NCBI GenBank assembly: GCA_019358985.1
Contig: JAHHIJ010000005.1
Span: forward strand, 1 to 64,000
Direction: 5' to 3'
Origin: Tolypothrix brevis GSE-NOS-MK-07-07A
GTDB lineage: Bacteria; Cyanobacteriota; Cyanobacteriia; Cyanobacteriales; Nostocaceae
Length of the DNA: 64,000 bases
The first letter of the stretch is position 1; each line of letters begins with the position of its first letter. This document shows positions 37,009 through 46,312 of this stretch, one piece after another. The notes under the pieces were generated by a model. It made no database searches and was not told the origin of the DNA. It saw only the letters and a list, made by a program, of their open reading frames with translations. The position numbers were made by a program, and so were the translations under genes.

Positions 37009-37130
37009 ATTAAGTTTAACGAAAGCGATCGTATCACTTTAACTGGTGGTTTAACTTTCAGCAACTTGAACATCAGTCAAAGCGGTAACGATACCTTCAT
37101 CAGTGTGAGTGCAGACTTGCTAGAGTCACT
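37009..37130 (+). pseudogene. Fragment of the RTX tail, copy 2
   Basis: Starts with the same 27-bp text that ends copy 1 (ATTAAGTTTAACGAAAGCG), then continues SDRITLTGGLTFSNLNISQS and NDTFISVSADLLESL, matching the end of the giant phosphatase. The gene end is lost: the text turns into ACTATTGACTTTTGACTCTAGGACTTAT, which also occurs at about 32798-32823. Confidence 0.85.
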
Positions 37131-37196
37131 ATTGACTTTTGACTCTAGGACTTATATTAAGTTTGGATAATTTAGTTATAATTCCCACAGTTATTG

Positions 37197-37236
37197 CACC
37201 CCGATAAAGCTGTGCTTTGTCAGGGTGAGGTTTTTT
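37197..37236 (+). terminator. Hairpin followed by T-run
   Basis: CACCCCGATAAAGC and GCTTTGTCAGGGTG form a 14-bp stem (one mismatch) around TGT; GAGGTTTTTT follows. It resembles a rho-independent terminator and lies upstream of clpB. Confidence 0.6.
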
Positions 37237-37386
37237 GCCGGACGGTAATCCTACTTGAGAATGATGTGAAGACCGATCTTCGTAGTTGTCTGGGTCTTTT
37301 TACAATAACTTTATCAGAAGAAATTTTATTGTTTTTCACAGAAGCGCTGTTTAAACGGCTTCATTAGTTAGCTGAGTCAAAAGCCT

Positions 37387-40005
37387 ATGCAACCCACTAA
37401 CCCGAACCAATTTACCGAAAAAGCCTGGGAAGCGATCGCCCACACTCCAGATATTGCCAAACAATATCAACTCCAGCAGATCGAAAGCGAACACTTAATG
37501 AAAGCGCTGCTAGAACAAGAAGGACTCGCTAGCGCTGTTTTTACCAAAGCGGGTGTAAACCTCCAAAAATTACGCGATCGCACTGAAGAATTCATTCAAC
37601 GTCAGCCGAAAGTATCCGGTAGCAGCACTTCCGTCTACTTAGGACGCAGCTTGGATACTCTGCTAGATCGCGCTGATGGGTATCGCAAAGAATTTAAAGA
37701 CGAATACATCTCAATTGAACACTTATTACTCGCTTACGTCAAAGATGATCGCTTTGGCAAAAGTCTATTCCAAGAATTTGGATTAGACGAAGGCAAATTA
37801 AAGAATATCATTAAACAAATTCGTGGGAACCAGAAAGTGACCGACCAAAATCCAGAAGGCAAATATGAAGCACTGGAAAAATATGGGCGTGACCTCACAG
37901 AAGCTGCCCGTCAAGGTAAACTTGATCCAGTGATTGGACGAGATGATGAAATTCGCCGTACTGTGCAAATTCTCTCCCGTCGTACTAAAAATAACCCCGT
38001 ACTTATTGGTGAACCTGGTGTTGGTAAAACTGCGATCGCTGAAGGATTAGCACAGCGCATCATCGCCGGTGATGTCCCTCAGTCGCTCAAAGACCGCAAG
38101 CTGATAGCTTTAGATATGGGTGCTTTGATTGCGGGGGCAAAATTCCGGGGTGAATTTGAAGAACGTCTCAAAGCAGTATTAAAAGAAGTTACCGAATCTG
38201 GCGGCAATATTGTATTATTTATCGATGAAATTCATACCGTAGTTGGCGCCGGTGCTACTCAAGGTGCGATGGACGCAGGTAACTTGTTAAAACCGATGTT
38301 AGCGCGGGGTGAATTGCGCTGTATTGGGGCGACAACTCTTGATGAATACCGCAAGTATATCGAAAAAGATGCCGCTTTGGAAAGACGCTTCCAGCAGGTT
38401 TATGTCGATCAGCCGACTGTATCCGATACTATTTCGATTTTGCGGGGGTTGAGAGAACGTTATGAAAACCACCACGGGGTAAAGATTTCTGACAGTGCTT
38501 TAGTTGCCGCTGCTATATTGTCGAGTCGATATATTAGCGATCGCTTTCTTCCCGATAAAGCGATCGATTTGGTAGATGAAGCAGCAGCGAGACTGAAAAT
38601 GGAGATTACCTCCAAACCCGAAGAACTCGACGAAATCGACCGCAAAATTCTCCAATTAGAAATGGAAAGGCTTTCTCTGCAAAAAGAAAGCGATGCAGGT
38701 TCTCGCGAACGTTTAGAAAGACTGGAAAAAGAACTTGCGGATTTTAAAGAAGAGCAAAGAACCCTCAGTACTCAATGGCAGTCTGAAAAAGATATTATCA
38801 CCAAAATTCAGTCTGTTAAACAAGATATTGAACGGGTAAATCTGGAAATTCAACAAGCTGAACGCGACTACGATCTCAACCGCGCTGCTGAGTTGAAATA
38901 TGGCAAATTAACAGATTTACATCGTCGATTAGAAGCGGCAGAAAGTGAACTTGCACAAACTCAAAAAAGTGGAAAATCACTGTTGCGAGAAGAGGTAACT
39001 GAAGTTGATATTGCGGAAGTTATTTCTAAGTGGACGGGGATTCCCATCAGCAAGTTGGTAGAATCTGAGAAGGAAAAACTGCTGCAATTAGAAGATGAAC
39101 TGCACCATCGGGTTGTGGGACAAAATGAAGCAGTAACAGCTGTCGCAGATGCCATTCAGCGATCGCGTGCCGGACTTGCAGATCCCAATCGTCCCATTGC
39201 TAGCTTTATTTTCCTCGGTCCTACCGGTGTGGGTAAAACTGAATTAGCGAAAGCGCTAGCAGCATATCTCTTCGACACCGAAGAAGCTTTGGTACGAATT
39301 GATATGTCTGAGTACATGGAAAAACACGCAGTCTCTCGCCTCATCGGTGCGCCTCCCGGATACGTGGGATACGATGAGGGCGGACAACTCACCGAAACAA
39401 TTCGCCGTCGTCCTTATGCGGTGCTGCTATTCGACGAAATCGAAAAAGCACACCCCGATGTATTTAATATCTTCCTGCAAATTCTTGATGATGGGCGTGT
39501 GACTGATGCCAAAGGTCATAAAGTTGACTTTAAGAACACGATCATCATTATGACCAGCAACATCGGTTCCCAGTATATTTTAGATGTGGCAGGGGATGAT
39601 TCACACTATGATGAAATGCGTCATCGCGTGATGGAAGCGATGCGAAATAGCTTCCGTCCTGAGTTTCTCAACCGCATTGATGAAACAATTATCTTCCATG
39701 CCTTGCAGAAACAAGAATTGCGGCATATTGTGCAGTTGCAAGTAGAAAGACTGCGGCAAAGATTGAGCGATCGCAAGATTTCTCTGAAACTTTCCGATTA
39801 TGCTCTTGACTTTTTGGCAGAAGTAGGATATGACCCTGTATTTGGGGCGCGTCCTTTAAAGAGAGCGATTCAGCGGGAGTTAGAAACTCAAATCGCCAAA
39901 GCCATCTTACGCGGTGAATTCAATGATGGTGATACGATTTTTGTGGATGTGCAGAATGAGCGCTTATCTTTCAATCGCTTGCCAGCTGAGGTGTTTACGG
40001 GCTAA
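37387..40005 (+). CDS. clpB: ClpB disaggregase (Hsp100)
   Basis: An 872-residue AAA+ chaperone that, with DnaK, rescues aggregated proteins. Order: N-terminal Clp repeats (about 1-150), AAA-1 with Walker A GEPGVGKT near 207 and Walker [15 protein letters not shown], the coiled middle domain at about 410-530 (rich in Glu/Lys heptads), AAA-2 with GPTGVGKT near 611 and [17 protein letters not shown], and the small C-terminal domain ([20 protein letters not shown]). All motors look intact. Cyanobacteria usually have two clpB genes; which one this is cannot be judged here. No heat-shock element was recognised upstream. Confidence 0.97.
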   Translation: MQPTNPNQFTEKAWEAIAHTPDIAKQYQLQQIESEHLMKALLEQEGLASAVFTKAGVNLQKLRDRTEEFIQRQPKVSGSSTSVYLGRSLDTLLDRADGYRKEFKDEYISIEHLLLAYVKDDRFGKSLFQEFGLDEGKLKNIIKQIRGNQKVTDQNPEGKYEALEKYGRDLTEAARQGKLDPVIGRDDEIRRTVQILSRRTKNNPVLIGEPGVGKTAIAEGLAQRIIAGDVPQSLKDRKLIALDMGALIAGAKFRGEFEERLKAVLKEVTESGGNIVLFIDEIHTVVGAGATQGAMDAGNLLKPMLARGELRCIGATTLDEYRKYIEKDAALERRFQQVYVDQPTVSDTISILRGLRERYENHHGVKISDSALVAAAILSSRYISDRFLPDKAIDLVDEAAARLKMEITSKPEELDEIDRKILQLEMERLSLQKESDAGSRERLERLEKELADFKEEQRTLSTQWQSEKDIITKIQSVKQDIERVNLEIQQAERDYDLNRAAELKYGKLTDLHRRLEAAESELAQTQKSGKSLLREEVTEVDIAEVISKWTGIPISKLVESEKEKLLQLEDELHHRVVGQNEAVTAVADAIQRSRAGLADPNRPIASFIFLGPTGVGKTELAKALAAYLFDTEEALVRIDMSEYMEKHAVSRLIGAPPGYVGYDEGGQLTETIRRRPYAVLLFDEIEKAHPDVFNIFLQILDDGRVTDAKGHKVDFKNTIIIMTSNIGSQYILDVAGDDSHYDEMRHRVMEAMRNSFRPEFLNRIDETIIFHALQKQELRHIVQLQVERLRQRLSDRKISLKLSDYALDFLAEVGYDPVFGARPLKRAIQRELETQIAKAILRGEFNDGDTIFVDVQNERLSFNRLPAEVFTG

Positions 40006-40089
40006 TTAGATGCAAGATTAAGACCCCGATTTCTCGAAGGATACCATTGACGAATGGTAGGTGTGACCCCTCATTTAACAAAAACCCCT

Positions 40090-40119
40090 GTAGAGACGTT
40101 CCGCACCGAACTTCTCTAC
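40090..40119. repeat. Degenerate palindromic repeat
   Basis: GTAGAGACGTTCCGC ... CTTCTCTAC with a decayed right arm, downstream of clpB and abutting a family-A element. Confidence 0.7.
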
Positions 40120-40120
40120 A

Positions 40121-40218
40121 ATTAGACATCTCCAGAAAACAATGTAGAGACGTAGCAGTGCTACGTCTCTACAAGGGTTTGGGGCAACGCATAGTTCATT
40201 TCTACTCCTATGTCTATT
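40121..40218 (+). repeat. MITE-like element, family A
   Basis: A ~98-bp copy: ATTAGACATCTCCAG, GTAGCAGTGCTAC palindrome at about 40144-40172, GGGCAACGCATAGTTC, TATGTCTATT. Nearly identical to the copy at 43948-44045. Confidence 0.85.
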
Positions 40219-40494
40219 GTGTGGGATGACGAAAACAAGAAAATTATTCATCAAAAAATACTTCATATATGTCAGTAAATAAGTGGGCATAATTAAAGAT
40301 AAAATGTATTATTTATTCGTAGTGAGGGGTTTACTGCTCACTTACATTCATTTTTAAGCACTGAAGTGCTTACTACGTATGATATGTTTATTTATACTTC
40401 GGCAAGTTAGCTGATTATTTAACCCGGAATGATCTAGTTAAGTAATGTAGTTTTTAATGAATGCACAAATAACAATTAGCGAAGGAGAAATTCT
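40219..40494. other. Intergenic region upstream of the Nif11 gene
   Basis: AT-rich with no open frame of note. It should carry the promoter of the Nif11-type gene; no element was recognised. Confidence 0.5.
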
Positions 40495-40749
40495 ATGTCA
40501 TTAGAACAGGTTGATGCTTTTTATGATCTTGTGAGTTCAAATCAAGCTATTTACGAGGAATATTACAATAAGTGCTGTCGTCCGGGCTTTTTAGGCAGTT
40601 ATCATTGGGATAAAAGCAAGATTGTTGATTTTGCGGCTAATCTAGGCTACAGCTTTAGTGAAAATGATTTAGATCAAGTATGGTTTGGAAATGAGCCAAG
40701 TTTTTCTGCTCAATCGCTGAATTTATCCAAATCCGGGTATATGTCTTGA
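40495..40749 (+). CDS. Nif11-family small protein
   Basis: An 84-residue protein. The N-terminal two thirds fit the Nif11 domain: MSLEQVDAFYDLVSSNQAIY, a middle helix IVDFAANLGYSFSENDLDQV and a hydrophobic/acidic pattern. Nif11 proteins either accompany nitrogen-fixation genes or act as leader peptides of modified natural products. There is no GG-type cleavage site, the C-terminal part (SAQSLNLSKSGYMS) has no cysteines, and no lanthipeptide-type modifying enzyme is nearby. A role as a peptide precursor is therefore unsupported. Good ribosome-binding site AAGGAG before the ATG. Confidence 0.75.
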   Translation: MSLEQVDAFYDLVSSNQAIYEEYYNKCCRPGFLGSYHWDKSKIVDFAANLGYSFSENDLDQVWFGNEPSFSAQSLNLSKSGYMS

Positions 40750-40790
40750 ATTAATTGGCATTTTTAGATCTTTTAACTGAATAATTTTAG

Positions 40791-40884
40791 AATAGACATC
40801 GAACTCAGGTTAATTAGGGGTTGCCCGATGCCAAGAGACGTAGCACTGCTACGTCTCTACGGATGACTCTGGAGATATCTAATA
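40791..40884 (-). repeat. MITE-like element, family A (reverse copy)
   Basis: AATAGACATCGAACTC, GGGTTGCCCGATGCC-type text, GTAGCACTGCTAC palindrome at about 40834-40860, and GGAGATATCTAAT. Confidence 0.75.
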
Positions 40885-40962
40885 TACGTTTCGATATGAC
40901 TACAATCAAAGACGCATTCCCTAGTGGGGAAAGCGTGGTAGAGATGTAGCACAGAATACTCT

Positions 40963-41538
40963 CTAAAAATCTGAAGCTGGTTGCTGTAAAAATTCTATTT
41001 CCTCTGGGGTAGAAATGCGCCCTAAAATTGCATTGCGATGAGGAAATCGCCCAAAACGTTCAATTATTTCCAGGTGACGATATGCATATTCGATCGCACT
41101 GGTGCTGTCAGGATCGTGACTGAGTTGCCCAAATAGCTTTACACTCTGATGCTGATGATCGAGATTTTCGCTGTGTTCAAAAGGCAAGTAGACAAACCAG
41201 CGTTCTACAGGCAAAAAGTGGCAATCGTAACCGAATGCGATCGCTTGCTGCGCTGCTGAAAGTGCCTCCCAATCAGTAGCGAAGGCTTCAGGAGTACCCC
41301 GAAATATACTTCGGGGAAACTGATCTAACAACAAAATTAGCGCTAGACAAGTTTCGGGTAAATCGATCCAATCGTCTAGGTGTCCCGCTGCGGCTTTTTG
41401 GTAATCTGTGCCGAATCGAGTTCGCAGTTCTTCATCAAACTCTGGTGTTTTATTAAACCAAGTTTTTTGAGGTTTCCCGTAACTCGCTTCATTGCGATCG
41501 CCAAACCAAAATTCTAAAATAGGTTTTGCCTGTGACAT
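40963..41538 (-). CDS. DUF924 family protein
   Basis: A 191-residue protein of the DUF924 family, all-helical with a TPR-like fold and no assigned activity. Diagnostic text: ILEFWFGD near the start, KTWFNKTPEFDEELRTRFG, LALILLLDQFPRSIFRGTPE, ERWFVYLPFEHSENLDHQ and FPHRNAILGRISTPEEIEFL near the C-terminus. Full length. It is a single gene; a tandem repeat array lies directly upstream, where its promoter would be expected. Confidence 0.9.
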   Translation of the reverse strand: MSQAKPILEFWFGDRNEASYGKPQKTWFNKTPEFDEELRTRFGTDYQKAAAGHLDDWIDLPETCLALILLLDQFPRSIFRGTPEAFATDWEALSAAQQAIAFGYDCHFLPVERWFVYLPFEHSENLDHQHQSVKLFGQLSHDPDSTSAIEYAYRHLEIIERFGRFPHRNAILGRISTPEEIEFLQQPASDF

Positions 41539-41587
41539 TGCTATTATGTCCGTTTAATTAACAGTAATAAAAACCTACCTACCGTCG

Positions 41588-41818
41588 TAGAGACGTTCGG
41601 TTCGTAACGTCTTTACATCCTAGAGACGTTCGGTTCGTAACGTCTTTACATCCTAGAGACGTTCGGTTCGTAACGTCTTTACATCCTAGAGACGTTCGGT
41701 TCGTAACGTCTTTACATCCTAGAGACGTTCGGTTCGTAACGTCTTTACATCCTAGAGACGTTCCGCCGGAACGTCTTTACATCCTAGAGACGTTCCGCCG
41801 GAACGTCTTTACAAAAGT
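41588..41818. repeat. Tandem array of seven 33-bp palindrome units
   Basis: Units start every 33 bp (41588, 41621, 41654, 41687, 41720, 41753, 41786). Each is TAGAGACGTT...AACGTCTTTACATCC. The first five carry the core GTTCGGTTCGTAAC and the last two the common GTTCCGCCGGAAC. It lies between two genes: DUF924 starts to its left and the SRPBCC gene ends to its right. Confidence 0.95.
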
Positions 41819-41840
41819 AAGTAATTTACCAGACATACTA

Positions 41841-42401
41841 TTACTGACCTAACATAAGCACTTGTCGCATTTTACGCATATTGGCGGGCAATTCTAAATT
41901 CATTGCTTGCTGAATAAACATCGACGGTATGGGAATATTAGGCGTAGCTTGGACAGTATAAGCTAGCAATGTGCCATTACCGCAATCTTTTAGTTCTAAA
42001 TTAGCTGTAAAGTCTTCAAAAGTTCCTTTTTCCATCCGAAATTGAATTCTCTGCCCAATTTCTTCGGCAACGTGGAGGTAGATTTCAACTTGTGCCGTGA
42101 AAAATAAAAAGGCTTTTTGTGCTGCTTGATACAGACGCTTGACTTCACCTCGTTGTGTAATTTCGCTCTTTGTAATATCAGGAAAATATTGCACCCAACG
42201 GGGGTAATCTGTTAATTGCTGCCAGACATGCGATCGCACTAAAGGCACATACATCCAAGCTGTGGCAGCACCACCCCAAGCATTGTGCGTGTGCGATCGC
42301 GTTTCTACCAAAATCTCACCTTGCATCAGTAATTTTTGCTTGTCTTGACTCCAAGTCATATCGTCACCTTTAGTAATATTTGGGATATAAGACGCAGACA
42401 T
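41841..42401 (-). CDS. SRPBCC (START-like) family protein
   Basis: A 186-residue protein with the ligand-binding SRPBCC fold (polyketide cyclase/dehydrase-like). The pattern WMYVPLVRSHVWQQLTDYPR followed by QYFPDITKSEI is the usual first helix and strand of the fold, and GNGTLLAYTVQATPNIPIPS lies in the second half. Its ligand is unknown; such proteins in cyanobacteria often bind lipids or pigments. The ATG at 42401 is used; an internal ATG 14 codons later, preceded by AAAGGTGACGAT, is an alternative start. Confidence 0.8.
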   Translation of the reverse strand: MSASYIPNITKGDDMTWSQDKQKLLMQGEILVETRSHTHNAWGGAATAWMYVPLVRSHVWQQLTDYPRWVQYFPDITKSEITQRGEVKRLYQAAQKAFLFFTAQVEIYLHVAEEIGQRIQFRMEKGTFEDFTANLELKDCGNGTLLAYTVQATPNIPIPSMFIQQAMNLELPANMRKMRQVLMLGQ

Positions 42402-42704
42402 ATTGATTTTGGTTACTCCTCAAAGCCACTTACACAGTTAAAATGTCAAATCTTTAACTTCATCGATCACAACCAACTAATTGTAGTTCCACTTCCATAG
42501 ATGAATTTTCCGGAAAAACTCCTTCTAAGCTAATTATTCCCAATATTTACGTAAAAGTATGTAATTTTATGATGACTTTCCCTTCATGGCTAAATATTCA
42601 ACTAGCTCAATTGCTCCCCGCTCCGTTGGTACAAACAATTTTAAGAGCTTATACTCATAGAGCAATATCAACAAACGCCAAAACTTCCAACTGGCAAGGA
42701 AATC
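42402..42704. other. Intergenic region without recognised gene
   Basis: About 300 bp between the SRPBCC start and the defence-gene fragment. Short open text near 42570-42660 has no family resemblance. Confidence 0.5.
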
Positions 42705-42906
42705 ATGCCACGCATCTTTGACAACATTGACTTACAACTACTGCCGATTTTGCGGGATACCCTCAAAGTATCTTATCGGGCTGATTTTTGCGTGGGCTAT
42801 TTCAACGTCATAATCAGAATCGCCTTCTATAATTTTTAGCGATCGCACAAAACTCCGTGCTGAACTTGACAGAATCATTGCTCACCTCTACGGTTTAACC
42901 GATAAT
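42705..42906 (+). pseudogene. Remnant of a large defence-type gene (helicase/methylase)
   Basis: An ATG at 42705 reads [33 protein letters not shown], then a stop. That start is typical of large cyanobacterial PLD/helicase-type proteins. From 42841 another frame reads KLRAELDRIIAHLYGLTDN, the usual C-terminal end of Eco57I-type methylases or related proteins. The two ends of one or two large genes are thus about 100 bp apart after deletion. The second fragment is in frame with the downstream PhyH start at 42910. Family names are from memory of these motifs. Confidence 0.6.
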
Positions 42907-42909
42907 ATT

Positions 42910-43800
42910 ATGAATGATTCCCAACATCTAAACCAGAAGCAGCTAGCACTTTTACCAACAGATGAAGATATTGCTTTTTATGAAGAACACGGGTGGTATA
43001 TCTCTCAAAAAGTGCTTGCTGAAGAAATTATTGATGAGGCAATTAAAGGTAGTGAAAGATATTACCGAGGAGAGCGAGATACACCACTTCCCATCAGCAG
43101 CGGTTATAGCGATTGGCAACCGAAAGATGGGTACAATGTTATTCGTAATAACGAATTTGTTTCTTTGCAAAACCAGCAATTACGCTTTTTGGCATTGCAA
43201 CCAATCATTGGTGCGATCGCTTCACGACTAGCCAAAACTAAGCAAATTCGACTATTAGACGACCAACTAGTTTACAAACCACCTCAAGACAAAAATGGCA
43301 AAACTGCCGTTGGTTGGCATAGCGATCGCGCTTATTGGTCTACTTGCAGTTCACACAACTTACTAACAGCTTGGATTCCCTTTCATGACTGCGACGAATT
43401 AAATGGATCTTTGGTTGTGCTAGACAAAAGTCATAAATGGTCAGATATCGAAAATACGCGATTTTTTAATAACCATAACTTAGAAGATATCGAAAAGCAA
43501 TTTTATCAGCAAAAACGAGAAATTATCAAAGTAGCGATCGCATTAAAAAAAGGTCAAATCAGCTTTCATCACTGTTGGACAATTCATGGAAGCTATCCCA
43601 ACTACAGCAACTCCTTTCGCTTGGCAATAGCAGTACATCTCCAAGATGAAAGCAATTATTATCAACCTTTTTGGAATCATCAAGGAAAAGAAATTCATAT
43701 CATTGATGAATTCTTATGTCGAAAATTGCCTAATGGTGAGCCAGATTTCCGCGATCCAGCAGTATTTCCTCTTTTATGGTTAGAAGATAATCAAATTTAA
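42910..43800 (+). CDS. Phytanoyl-CoA dioxygenase (PhyH) family protein
   Basis: A 296-residue Fe(II)/2-oxoglutarate oxygenase. The first iron ligands are the HSD of GWHSDRAYWSTCS; the distal histidine is probably in FHHCWTIHGSYPN, with the 2-oxoglutarate arginine in SFRLAIAVHLQD. The N-terminus EDIAFYEEHGWYISQKVLAE is typical. The substrate is unknown; PhyH enzymes hydroxylate lipids, amino acids or natural products. The frame is open upstream into a defence-gene fragment, so the ATG at 42910 rests on family fit rather than on a clear ribosome-binding site. Confidence 0.88.
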   Translation: MNDSQHLNQKQLALLPTDEDIAFYEEHGWYISQKVLAEEIIDEAIKGSERYYRGERDTPLPISSGYSDWQPKDGYNVIRNNEFVSLQNQQLRFLALQPIIGAIASRLAKTKQIRLLDDQLVYKPPQDKNGKTAVGWHSDRAYWSTCSSHNLLTAWIPFHDCDELNGSLVVLDKSHKWSDIENTRFFNNHNLEDIEKQFYQQKREIIKVAIALKKGQISFHHCWTIHGSYPNYSNSFRLAIAVHLQDESNYYQPFWNHQGKEIHIIDEFLCRKLPNGEPDFRDPAVFPLLWLEDNQI

Positions 43801-43842
43801 ATATTTGAGAAATCATATCATATCCGGTAAATCAAACATACT

Positions 43843-43870
43843 GTAGAGACGTTCCACCGGAACGTCTTTA
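43843..43870. repeat. Palindromic repeat, GTTCCACCGGAAC core
   Basis: An isolated copy after the PhyH gene, followed by a duplicated TCTGCGATCCTTTGCGTTT (twice at about 43886-43925). Confidence 0.8.
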
Positions 43871-43947
43871 GATAGAATTCTTTCTCTGCGATCCTTTGCG
43901 TTTTCCTCTGCGATCCTTTGCGTTTAAAAAATAATTTATTCTAACCT

Positions 43948-44045
43948 AATAGACATCTCCAGAAAACAATATAAAGACGTAGCACTGCTACGTCTCTACA
44001 AGGGTTTGGGGCAACGCATAGTTCATTTCTACTCCTATGTCTAAT
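43948..44045 (+). repeat. MITE-like element, family A
   Basis: A ~98-bp copy ending 6 bp before the stop codon of the minus-strand oxidoreductase gene; nearly identical to 40121-40218. Confidence 0.85.
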
Positions 44046-44050
44046 ATCTA

Positions 44051-45058
44051 TCATTCATCACTAATCAGCAAAACAATTTTACCTGTCACAGATCCACTTT
44101 CCAATAATTGATGAGCTAGATCCGCTTTTTCTAAAGGAAAAGTTTGACTAACATGAATTTTCAACTTGCCCTCATCAATCCAAGTAGCACACTGTTCTAA
44201 AATGTCTGCTTGATGCTTTTGTGCTTCCACTAAACCTTGGGACATTGGTGTCAACATTAATTCAAAACCAATGCGAAGATTACGCAGTCGGGCAACTTTC
44301 CAAACAGTGTTTGCATCAGGTTCCAAAATCGTCACAATATCACCATAAAAACGCACTGCGGGAAAGGTTTTCTGAAAAATTTCTCCACCTACGGTATCAA
44401 AAGCTAAATCTACACCTTCACCGTTTGTCCAATTTAAAACAGCTTGCACAAAGTCGGTTTGTTTGTAAAAAATTACTTCGTCAGCACCTAGTTGTTTCAC
44501 AAAATTAGCTTTTTCTTGAGAACTCACAGTTGTGCAGACATCAGCACCTTTAAGTTTCGCTAGTTGAATTGCTACATGTCCAACACCACCGGCACCCGCA
44601 TGAATCAAAACTTTTTCCCCAGGTTGCAGTCGTCCTCTTTCATACAACGCTTCCCAAGCAGTGATTAACACCAAAGGAGCAGCAGCAGCTTCTACAAAGG
44701 ATGCCGAAGCGGGTTTACGGGCAACAAACCGCTCATCAATCAGGGTAAATTCTGCATAATTACCTTGATGTGCGCCCAATCCACCATTGCAAAAATATAC
44801 CTCATCACCTACGCGAAAACGCTGAACAGCCGCACCGACAGCTTCAACAACACCTGCACCATCACATCCTAAAATGGCAGGCATATTATCTGGGTAAAAA
44901 GTGCCGCGTTTGCGAAGTTTTGTATCAATAGGGTTAACCCCAGCTGCTACCAACCGTACCAGAAGTTCCGTTTCTCCTGGGGGGACGGCAGGTTTTGCTA
45001 TAGACTTCATTTGCAGAACTTCAGGATTACCAGATGCTGTCATTAAGACTGCTTTCAC
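44051..45058 (-). CDS. Zinc-free MDR-family oxidoreductase (quinone-oxidoreductase-like)
   Basis: A 335-residue medium-chain dehydrogenase/reductase. GroES-like half: VKAVLMTASGNPEVLQMKS, GVNPIDTKLRKRG, LGCDGAGVVEAVG. Rossmann half: VLIHAGAGGVGHVAIQLAKL for NADPH binding, then LGADEVIFYKQ and FDTVGGEIFQKTFP. The zinc-binding cysteines of alcohol dehydrogenases are absent, which suggests a quinone or enone reductase. The start is set at the GTG at 45058, preceded by GGAGGAAGAAATC; the TTG at 45103 is rejected because family members begin MKAVLM. Confidence 0.88.
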   Translation of the reverse strand: MKAVLMTASGNPEVLQMKSIAKPAVPPGETELLVRLVAAGVNPIDTKLRKRGTFYPDNMPAILGCDGAGVVEAVGAAVQRFRVGDEVYFCNGGLGAHQGNYAEFTLIDERFVARKPASASFVEAAAAPLVLITAWEALYERGRLQPGEKVLIHAGAGGVGHVAIQLAKLKGADVCTTVSSQEKANFVKQLGADEVIFYKQTDFVQAVLNWTNGEGVDLAFDTVGGEIFQKTFPAVRFYGDIVTILEPDANTVWKVARLRNLRIGFELMLTPMSQGLVEAQKHQADILEQCATWIDEGKLKIHVSQTFPLEKADLAHQLLESGSVTGKIVLLISDE

Positions 45059-45155
45059 GATTTCTTCCTCCGCACTCAACCTAGATACACGCTTATAAGG
45101 CAACTTTAGCGTAATAGGGTAAAGTGCGATCGCTTCTTCCTACCTGAATATGAAA

Positions 45156-45184
45156 AAGCTGCGAAATATTGACTTTCGCAGCTT
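45156..45184 (-). terminator. Rho-independent terminator of the arsM-arsS operon
   Basis: AAGCTGCGAAA and TTTCGCAGCTT form a perfect 11-bp stem around a 7-base loop. On the minus strand it is followed by TTTTTC, about 90 bp after the arsS stop codon. Confidence 0.75.
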
Positions 45185-45275
45185 CGGTGTGGTGTGAGGA
45201 ACTTAACTCATCTCATATTAAACTTATCTGACCAAAAGCAATGCGCTTGTTACAGTTTTTGTAACGAAGTTGTTC

Positions 45276-46271
45276 TCACAGCAAAGCACCACCACAACTC
45301 GAACCACATCCAGCGGTACAACCATAGCAATAAGCGGCAGTTTGTACCTCATCAATTAAGTCTAAATTGCCAGCTTCTAGCAACTTAGCAACTGTCAAGG
45401 TTTCCCCATTGCGAGTTTTCGCAGGTAGATTCATCATTTGGTTAAAGTCACAATCATAGACATTACCTAAATAGTCAATTGAAAACTCATCACGACACAT
45501 CAAATTTTCAATTGTACTACCATTAAAATGCGACTCTAAAAACTGCAAATAGGGTGCGTAAAGCTTCTTTCGCTCTAAATGCATTTTAGTTCGACCTACT
45601 GGAATGTTTGTGATTGTGAATAGGTTGTTAAACACAATTTCAAAATGTTCTTGCAAGAACATTTTATAATCCTTTTCCAGCTTGCTCTGTTCGGGAGTTA
45701 AGGAAAAATTTTCCTTTGTAGGTAATTGCGGATTATACACCAAATCTAAAATTAAATTTGGTTCTTTTCCATAACCAACTTTGTTCAACCATTGTATGGC
45801 ACGAATCGAATCATCGAAAACGCCAAGACCCCGCATTTTATCAACATTATCTGCTAAATAGCAAGGTAGAGAAGCAACAACTCTCACTTGATGTTTCGCA
45901 AAATATTCTGGTAAATCACCAAAACCATCTTCAAAAAAAATTGTCAAGTTCGACCGAACAATTACCTGTTTACCTGTTGCTTTTGCGGCTTCTACCAGTG
46001 GCTTAAATCCATAATTCATCTCAGGGGCACCACCGGTCAAGTCAACAATTTTAATTTCTGGAAATTGATGAATTAACTCTATTAACTGTTCGCAAATTTC
46101 CGGGGTAAGTTCTTCTGTGCGTTTTGGTCCCGCTTCCACATGACAGTGCGTACAAGCGAGGTTGCAGCGCTTACCCAAATTAATTTGTAACACACTAATT
46201 CCCTTTTTTGTCAAGGGAGAACTTAGTTTCTCTTTGAAAGGTGTTATTGTTGTGGTTGATTTGGTTTGCAT
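45276..46271 (-). CDS. arsS: Arsenosugar biosynthesis radical SAM protein
   Basis: A 331-residue radical SAM enzyme. The [4Fe-4S] motif is CNLACTHCHVEAGP (CxxxCxxC), near residue 33. The C-terminal cysteine-rich region (CRDEFSIDYLGNVYDCDFNQ, CYGCTAGCGSSCGG) is typical of ArsS. ArsS is thought to transfer a 5'-deoxyadenosyl group to dimethylarsenite to form the arsenosugar precursor. It lies 41 bp downstream of arsM in the same direction, which supports both assignments. ATG at 46271 is well placed. Confidence 0.93.
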   Translation of the reverse strand: MQTKSTTTITPFKEKLSSPLTKKGISVLQINLGKRCNLACTHCHVEAGPKRTEELTPEICEQLIELIHQFPEIKIVDLTGGAPEMNYGFKPLVEAAKATGKQVIVRSNLTIFFEDGFGDLPEYFAKHQVRVVASLPCYLADNVDKMRGLGVFDDSIRAIQWLNKVGYGKEPNLILDLVYNPQLPTKENFSLTPEQSKLEKDYKMFLQEHFEIVFNNLFTITNIPVGRTKMHLERKKLYAPYLQFLESHFNGSTIENLMCRDEFSIDYLGNVYDCDFNQMMNLPAKTRNGETLTVAKLLEAGNLDLIDEVQTAAYCYGCTAGCGSSCGGALL

Positions 46272-46312
46272 TGGCTAATACTTGATTAAAATGACGAGAA
46301 TTAAGCCCTTAT

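Noticed and set aside
40047-40290. Open frames across the repeats after clpB
   Set aside because: They consist of MITE and palindrome text (for example CRDVAVLRLY), which recurs wherever these repeats are read; not genes.
41588-41818. CRISPR array
   Set aside because: The 33-bp units are contiguous palindromes with no variable spacers and no cas genes nearby.
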